Origin: Palaemon carinicauda
Taxonomy: Eukaryota; Arthropoda; Malacostraca; Decapoda; Palaemonidae
Assembly: GCF_036898095.1 (NCBI RefSeq)
Contig: NC_090751.1
Location: 89,389,883-89,453,882, forward strand
Direction: 5' to 3'
DNA: 64,000 nt
Numbering within the stretch: position 1 is the first letter of the stretch; every line of letters begins with the position of its first letter. The notes below the pieces were generated by a model. It made no database searches and was not told the DNA's origin. It worked only from the letters and a program-made list of their open reading frames with translations. The position numbers and the translations under genes are program-made. Positions 57,028 through 64,000 of this stretch are shown here, in pieces.

Positions 57028-60000
57028 AGAATTAAAACTGGCTCTGTGCATTGTCATGAAATGGCACTTAATGTGTAGTATGTAGTTTCTGGATGTTAAT
57101 TCTTAGTAAATTAAGGACATGATTTCTGTGGGTGTAGGGACTAGAAGTATTAAAATGGGCTCCCTGTTGAAATAGAATCAATGGAAGGTGATCAGTTGTG
57201 ATATCAAAGGCCACTGGTGTAGTTCATAATTGTATTTTTTGGGGAAAAGAAAGCAACGTTGAGCAGTTGTCTTAAAGATAAGATCTTGGAAAGCTTCTGT
57301 CATCTAGGTGGGAGAACACTTACAACCATTATTTCTATGGTTATTATTTAGATTTGTGTGCTATTACAGTACTTCTAAGAAGAAACTGATTTGACCATCA
57401 CTTGAAGAATAACTCTTTGTTCCCTGTGGTAAGATGAGCTGGTGTAAGCCTATAGTAATAGTCAGGGTTGAACTCAGGGAGTCATGGTCCTGGTAGCAAA
57501 GTGGCTATGTCTTTTGGAGATAAGGATTCTTTTGTATCAACAATTGGTTAATTACAGGGTCAACGAGGAAAGAGGTGTCGAGATCCCATGGAAGCTTCCT
57601 TGCCCTCTCAACAGCTTTGGCATTCTCATCAGTAATAAGAGATAAATCCTGTCCTGAGGTCGGTTGATTCTGCATTTGGGGAAGGTGATAGTGTCTTCCT
57701 TTCCAAGCTTCCTTGGCCTCCAAAGGGATTCAATCCTTCCTGGACTTTGTTGAAGGAGTTTAGGAAAGGAAAAGTAGTCTTCCCACAAGTGGATGTTCCT
57801 TCTATAAACCATGTCCTCCTTGGAACAGTTCAAATCCACTCACCAGGCTGATTATGAGACAATTTCAGTTCCATTTAAGCCTATATTGGAACAGATATTT
57901 TGACCTGTGGTTGGTATAGGTTCTATTTCACGATGAAATCAGAGTAATGATGTGGTAAGATTGCCTTAGACTAGTCTTGGGAATTCGCTGGGTGTGGGAG
58001 TACTGTATATGTCGGTCCTCTGTGATGCATCTACATAAGGCTGAGGAGCAACGCTGGAGAATGTTTACATGTCGGTGTGGTGGAATTAGAAAGAGAAACT
58101 GGTGCACAGCGATGAACTTGAGATTTTGGCAGTTTGAAAGGCTTTTCATTCTTACAACACATGACTGTAGCTTGCATCATTTACATGGGCAAAGGGTCTT
58201 AATGTTGGGAAAGGACATTCTACTTCTCAGGATTGTCATTGGAGAAGCAGAACATTTTGGGGCATCAGCCGAGTCAGAGAGGTCTGATCATTCCCTGGGA
58301 AGTGTAGGGGGAACTGTTTGAAAATGCTCTGAACAAAGTGAACATTTACTGCTCTTCAGTTCAGGATCTCCTGGCCTAGGCAGTGGAAGCCATTCATCAT
58401 TAGTGGTTGAACACGGACCTGAAGCGTTTCACCTGTTTTCCATGATCCGTAAAGTTGTCAAGTTCAGAAGCACTAACAATACAAGAATGACCTTCATAGC
58501 CCCTTATTAGCTTCAGAGGGATGGGTTTACAGACCTGTGGCCTTATAATGAACAAGTCAATTTTTCTTCCAAGAAAATTGAATAGTCTCAGACTACTGCA
58601 TTACTGTCTGGTAGACCAAAAATCACCTATGTTTCATCTGACTACATGTTGACTCACTTTTTGCCCAGCACTAGCAAAACCCTTACTCTACAACTGGTGC
58701 AGATCGTATATGAAAAGTTTTATCCCATGTATTGAGAGTTACTGTATATACCTCCATTCTTCAGCATGTCTGATTGGATTTGATCTGTAGTTCTATGCTA
58801 TGGTAAAGGACTAGGTCTCTCATTAAGACATCAAGAGTTTAGTAGAAGTTAGGGTGGAATGTATATTAGGTTTTCTGGGTCCTGAGGAACCCATCTGTCA
58901 AGCCTTTGTTGATAATCAAGGAAATCTGACAGTCATGACATAGTTCCTCATAGAAGTGGCCCCAGCTTATAGGGTCAGGGTATTGTGGGTTCTCAGTCAA
59001 AAGGGTTTTCTAAGGAAATAGTGCTTTTGTCCCCTCTGCCTTAGTACCTCACTAAGGCTCTTTCGATGCGTGAACAGATTCCCTCTTTGGAAGCTGCAGT
59101 GGGTCCCAATGGATATCCTGTGTTCAGTGAAAGCCTTATGGATCTGCTGAAGAGGACAGCAGAGGTCAGGGGTCCAGTCAGGAACCTGTTTAGTAGAGTG
59201 AGGTTGCTGATTAGACTTTCGTCATTAGTCAATGATCATTAATAAACAAAAGTATGGACGACCAGTACTTGAAATTGGCAAAGGTAAAAGCCCACATTGT
59301 CAAGGGAGTAGCCGTTTCTTTTAAAATTTCTTGGAAGTTTGTCATTAGATATGGTGCAAAAAGTGCCTCCTTAAAGGAGCACTTCTGTCTTTGCTATGCT
59401 TTATCTGTGTAGGGTGAGGACTAAATATGATGATGATTGGTTTCTAGGACCATAAGTAGGCATGGGAGGCACAATTAGGCAAGTTTATCAAGCACTTTAG
59501 TTTGTATACTGTTTATATGCAGTAGTTTTAGTGACAAGTCGTTTGGGATTGATTTCTGTATGTTAACACTAGGTTTATTTAGTTCTAATGAAAGCACTTG
59601 ATAGTTTAGGTAGGTGGAGGCATGTCCAGAGAAGCTTCCAATAATCCATAGGGGTCAAGATTACATATATACAGTACTTACATAAAAGCTGTGTATATTT
59701 AATACTGTACATTTAGTTTTTTTAAAACTTTGGTATAATTTTACCATCAATGCCTTTATGCCTATTTTCAGTGGTATGCAGCAATGAATTTGGATATACT
59801 GTAAATAATTTAAATGAATATAGTTTTTATGTTAGATAATTTTAAAACCTACCAAAGTTTATTACGGTTACCCCTGTCCTCTCCACAGGGGCTTGATACA
59901 CTTTCAGTTGAAAGTGAAAATTTAGATCAAGGGCAACTGTGTACTCTCATAGTGGAAACTTGGTTTGGTTGCAGTCATGCACGGTTGGGGAGCACTACAG

Positions 60001-60700
60001 GACAGCAATAGTAACGATCAGGAGGGCTGTAGAGAATTTTTTTTATTTATATTTAGAGGTCTTGACTGTCTCTTCCAGTTGGGGAACACCCATGAACTCA
60101 AAGTAATTTTAAATAATTCTAATGAAAAGATTATGATCCCTATTTGAATCCAGCTACTGTATGTGCATATATGTTCAGATATCACTGAAATAGAGTATAT
60201 GATAAGTGTTATAGTACATTGCATGCTAAATAGGTATCAAATGTAGACTTTGGAAAGACAATTCCTCAGGCATTGTTTTTGCTATTAGTTATTTTTTAAA
60301 GTTTAGCTTCACAGTTTTTTGACTAAGGACTGTACTGCATATGCAATCAAATAGGTACACTCATTTTGGGAGAATCAAATAACTTTACTGAGTATTTTAG
60401 TTAAAATATTACCAGTATTTGAATCCCTTACTTAGAAGAATTTTCCTTTGACGAACCTCTAGGCATGTCTAAGAGCTCACCTCGCTTCTAGTACAGCATG
60501 CAGATAGTTTTAATTTTTAAAGGAAATAATTTGATTTTTGTTAGCATGAATGTCAAGAAGAGCCAATACTATTAAGTTGCAGCTAGAGAATATCGGTTAT
60601 AAATGCATACTGTATAGGTGATCAGAAATTTTTTTAATCTTTCTCTTCACTGTTTATCATAAAGGTCTTTGGTCGTATCAATTTTAACCAGTGTCTTAGA
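57028..60700. other. Non-coding or decayed repeat DNA
   Basis: Minus-strand frames of 60-100 codons (57505-57839, 57928-58149, 59041-59232) suggest an old coding repeat, possibly more of the gypsy element upstream of its integrase. No RT, protease or gag motif could be recognised and stops are frequent. From about 59300 to 60700 nothing was seen. Confidence 0.35.
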
Positions 60701-61126
60701 AGTACTGTATGTCATTGATGAATATTTTGTTGTTCCAACACGGAGTACTTACCTCTAACTACTTTCTTAGGAGGATCTGGGATCTCCTTAATCACCGACC
60801 AAGAATTTTGCGAAGTTCCATCTTTCTCCGCTACCTTGTAGGGGCGCTCCGGGGTGGAAGGATACTCGCCCTGGGGCGACCCTGGGTCAGCGTGTGGGGT
60901 TGCGCTTGTTAGCACGTCAGTAAGCGTCTGGTTGCGACGTAGATTACATCTCGCCGCTCTCTCACTTATCCCGTCCGATCACCTTGTGTCCCACGTGTTC
61001 CTTTGTGTTCTCCTTACCTTGTCCTATGTGTTCCCTTGTGTTCATTCTCTTGTGTTCCACGTGTTCCCGTTGTGTTTCTCACCTTTCCCTTGTGTGCTTG
61101 TGTCGTTTGCGTGTTCGCTTTTTACC

Positions 61127-63330
61127 ATGGAATCTCTGCGTCGCTGTCTAGGGCCCCAAGCTGGAAAGTCTTGCGGAGCGTGGCTCTCGAGGCCCGAGGT
61201 CGACCTGCACACCTTGTGCTCCTCGTGTCGGGGGAATGTGTTCCCCGACCTCCATATGTCCTGAGTGCGAGTCTTGGCCGGAGCTTCAATGGACCCTGTT
61301 CGAGAAGAAGATAAAGAAGGCTTCCAAGAGATCCCCGAAGAAGTCGGGCCTTTCTTCGCCGCTAACGTCGCCCTCGGCCCAGTCAGGGAGGGGTTCTCCT
61401 TCACCTTCCCCTACCCAGAGTAGGGGATGAGGTAAGTCCGTTTCGGGGAAACGGCCCTTTGCCGTTCCCCATGAGTCTGATGTCGGGGATTCTGTGGATA
61501 AAGGGCCTGTGCAGACAAGTGGGGGGTCTGCTAGTGTGGCGGGAGTGTGTGTGATAGACGAAGGCCTGGTGCCCGCAGGACCCGTCTTAAGTGAAGACCC
61601 GGTGTGGGGGGGGCCCCCGAATCAGCGCCCACTCCCATGCCCGAACAGTGTTTTTCAGGTTCAACGGGTTCCGGGGGTGGTCAGAACAAAGAAAGGCGGC
61701 CCACGTGCTCTTCGGACCCTGACTCCATCGTATGAACAGCTCCTAGGACACCCTTAAGGTCCCCCATGAGGCAGGAGGAGGAAATTGAAGGGTGGTTTGC
61801 CGCTCGACCCAGCATCCGCTCACCCCCGGCGCCATCAGCCATGCTTCCGCCGGACTTCATGGAGCCCGCGACCCCGAGTTCCAGACCAAGAACCCCCAGG
61901 AGGCTTGTAATAGAGACGGACGAGTCAGCATCCTCGTATTCTTCGGACGAGTACTCCTACTATTCCTATTCCTCAGGCAATTCCAGTGCTCGGGACTCAA
62001 GGAGGAAGAGAAAGCGTTCCAGGAGGAGGAGATCGAGCCCCCACACCAGCCTGTCCAAGAAGAGGGCGAGGTCCTCGAGGAGGAAGTACAGAAGGAAGTA
62101 GTCATCGAGGAAGAGCTATATTACCGTTGTCCGACACCGTCGGGAATCCAGCAGGTCGGTTGCAGCTCCAGTGCCTGCCTCGGTGGCTGCTGGATCCACT
62201 CCTGTTTCTCTGCACACACTCTCTTCGGCTCCGCTCGCTCGTCGCGTGCAGCTGTTGGCGCGTGCACTTTTACCCCGGCCTAGTAAGTCGGCGGCTCCAC
62301 CCGTGTGTAGGGAACTCACGCTGGTTAGGCCCAGCGGCTCGGCCCTAGGATATTTCGTCGCAGCGGCCCCGGCCAAGTTTCGGGATACGTCGCTGCCGTG
62401 ACCATCGACCAGCGTCATCCGGGGGGGGTCCCGGGAGGGGGTAGATCCATGACGGCTCCACCCGTGACGGAGGCAGCCACTCCATCACCCAACCAGGAGG
62501 GGAGGGAGGCCTCCGCACCCACGGATCCCTCCGCGTTCGAGGAAGCTTCTGACGCGGAGGTATAGATAATGGACGAGCTTTTGGACTCAGGTGAGTGCTC
62601 TGCGGACGAGGTCTCATCCTATCAGAAGGTGCTTGCGCTCATCCGATGTCACCATAGGTTGGACGAGCCTCAACCAGCAGCTGAACGAGCTTGGCTCTCT
62701 GGTCTGGACAGGGTGGTTGACAATCCTGTCCAGCAGAAACCGTCTCTGACCCTGCTGTTATCACCCGATGTTGTCCTGGGAATGGAACATGTGGACCGTT
62801 GTGTGTCAGACCCGAAGAATTCGTTGAGTGCACAGGGTTCCTTCAAACTCCTACCGGGTCTCAAGACCCAGAAGAAATTCTATGTGCCTGACGGTCGTCA
62901 TTCAGGGCCCCGCATGTTGGAGGAAGCGGTCACTACCCTGAACCAGGGCAACACGGACGAGCTTAGCCTGAACGCTCCGGTTGTCTTCTCACAAACGGAG
63001 GCCGCCATGATGGAGAACACCGCACTGGACATCGTTAACGTCACCTCTTGGCTGGACTGGTGGGCCTGTATGTAGGCAGGTTTCCAACTCTCGCACGACC
63101 TGTCAGTTACGGACAACCAGGCTCTTCTGCAGGAATTGATCCGCTTGGGGGGGGGGGGTTAAGGCGATGAAATTCCTTACTTTCCAGTCCCTGACCCAAA
63201 CGGCCAACTGGGTCCTGAGGAGAAGGGTCACTGTTCTGAATAGATTACCCCGTAGACTCCCCGAGCGAGAAGCGAAGTTCCTGAGGAACTCTCCCGTCTG
63301 GGGTGAAACGATGTTCTCCCTTTAAACGGT
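61127..63330 (+). pseudogene. Gag-like ORF1 of the second DIRS-type element (fragmented)
   Basis: It starts with ATG at 61127 (MESLRRCLGPQAGKSCGAWL), then DLHTLCSSCRGN. After a frameshift near 61235 it reads ICPECESWPELQW, so the Cys pattern G.CG / D.H..C..C.G / C.EC..W typical of DIRS-type ORF1 is complete across frames. An Arg/Ser-rich part follows (61766-62101). Then 62569-63075 (168 codons) encodes a capsid-like region (GSFKLLPGLKTQKKFYVPDG, TALDIVNVTSWLDWW). It stops at TAG and continues as GFQLSHDLSVTDNQALLQEL; a G-run near 63150 breaks it again. Confidence 0.65.
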
Positions 63331-63693
63331 GGCCGAGACGGTGGAGAGAGTCGGCAAAATGAAGGTTTCGTCCGAGCCTAGGCAGCAGTTACCAAGGTGA
63401 CCCCTTGTGATTAGATCTGCTACAGACGGGGCCTACCCGCCTACGCCTCCGGCTAGGCAGGAGGCTTCCGCCTCCTCGTGGCACTAATCTCCTCGGCCCT
63501 CCAGGAGGAGTGGTGCTCAACCTCAAGCCGCCTTTAGACCCAAATACGCAGGGTCGAGGAGAGGCCGGTCCAACCGCCTCCCTGGAAGGAGATAGGGAGA
63601 GAGGCCCCCTACACCTTCCCACGCCCCAGGTGGGGGGATGCCTCAAACATTATTGGTAAGCATGGCGGGACAACGGCGGCGGACCCATGGACG

Positions 63694-63999
63694 GTGACCG
63701 TTCTCAGGGAGGGGTACAGGATCCCCTTCCTGTCAGAGCCGCCTCCGTTGATCCCCGAACATCGAGCGGAGTGGTTGAGTCCCAAGGACTCAGAGAGGAA
63801 GACAGCTCTGCAAGCAGAAGTGGAGGCTATGCTGAGCAAAGGAGCCCTGCAACCCGTGCACAAGTCGTCACCGTGCTTCTACAGCAGGCTCTTCCTGGTG
63901 GAGAAGGTGACGGGAGGTTGGAGACCAGTAATCGACCTCTCGGCATTGAACAAGTTCATCAGAAAGACCTCTTCAAGATGGACACGCCAAAGTCAGTGA
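63694..63999 (+). pseudogene. Start of the reverse transcriptase of the second DIRS-type element
   Basis: It encodes VLREGYRIPFLSEPP, SKGALQPVHKSSPCFYSRL and FLVEKVTGGWRPVIDLSALN, the N-terminal fingers of a DIRS-type RT. Near 63965-63975 the frame slips: the expected FKMDTPKSV lies in another frame and this frame ends at TGA (63997). The catalytic motifs lie beyond the window. Confidence 0.75.
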
Positions 64000-64000
64000 T

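Larger units (their letters stand above)
60735..64000 (+). mobile_element. Second DIRS-type retrotransposon, decayed, running off the window
   Basis: GC-richer than its surroundings. Collinear + strand remnants are a Gag-like protein with Cys-rich N-terminus (from 61127), Ser/Arg-rich middle, capsid-like part, and the start of a DIRS-type RT at the window end. Its sequence is unlike the array family in the first 35 kb, and it is on the other strand. The left border near 60735 is inferred from the change in composition only. Confidence 0.7.

Noticed and set aside
57505..58321. Possible gag or protease of the gypsy relic on the minus strand
   Set aside because: No zinc knuckle, DTG/DSG or RT motif could be seen, so only a generic decayed region is reported.

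Overview
The window reads as arthropod nuclear DNA, most likely from a decapod crustacean such as a shrimp or prawn. The reasons are one long-intron animal transporter gene, very dense GA/CT, TA and AAT microsatellites, interspersed SINE-like repeats, and DIRS1-like retrotransposons, which are known to be common in Decapoda. The species itself is an inference. No prokaryotic feature was seen.

The only recognisable host gene is on the + strand. It is the C-terminal three quarters of an SLC13/INDY-type sodium-coupled di/tricarboxylate transporter. Eight exons are visible (2528-2673, 37440-37622, 39493-39612, 40719-40940, 41670-41743, 41914-42206, 42442-42579, 42945-43079), all with AG acceptors and GT donors and in continuous phase, giving 436 codons plus stop. 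The N-terminal exons lie outside the window. The first intron seen is about 34.8 kb long and is almost filled by transposons.

From about 2875 to 35137 this intron holds a head-to-tail array of DIRS1-like tyrosine-recombinase retrotransposons, all with sense on the minus strand. Copy 1 (2875-14985) is interrupted by a 3.9-kb Tigger/pogo DNA transposon (9882-13808). Copy 2 is 14986-23965 and copy 3 is about 23966-32805. Copy 4 (32806-35137) has no genes and is essentially a 1.4-kb palindrome of two 5' ends; a 689-bp Tigger MITE is inserted in it. Each full copy has, in sense order: a terminal repeat, a long GCCGGC-rich leader, a Gag with an N-terminal Cys/His cluster and an RGG-like tail, reverse transcriptase/RNase H with a methyltransferase-like tail, a tyrosine recombinase in an overlapping frame, an internal complementary region (ICR), and the inverted terminal repeat. 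Every copy has different disabling lesions.

The 3' part of the window (43.1-64 kb) is repeat-rich and has no recognisable host gene. It contains the transporter 3' UTR, a tRNA-derived SINE, a second interspersed-repeat family, long composite microsatellites, a foldback element ending in a 107-bp near-perfect hairpin (51.9-52.9 kb), two LINE 3' ends, a decayed Ty3/gypsy integrase on the minus strand (54.8-56.3 kb), and from about 60.7 kb a second, different DIRS-type element on the + strand. That element is decayed and runs off the window end inside its reverse transcriptase.

The most notable observations are the tandem DIRS array whose junctions equal the reverse complement of each element's own ICR, the palindromic 5'-end dimer (copy 4), a conserved splice acceptor directly before Gag with candidate donors near the element 3' ends, and the long hairpin near 52.8 kb. 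I found no clearly new protein-coding system.
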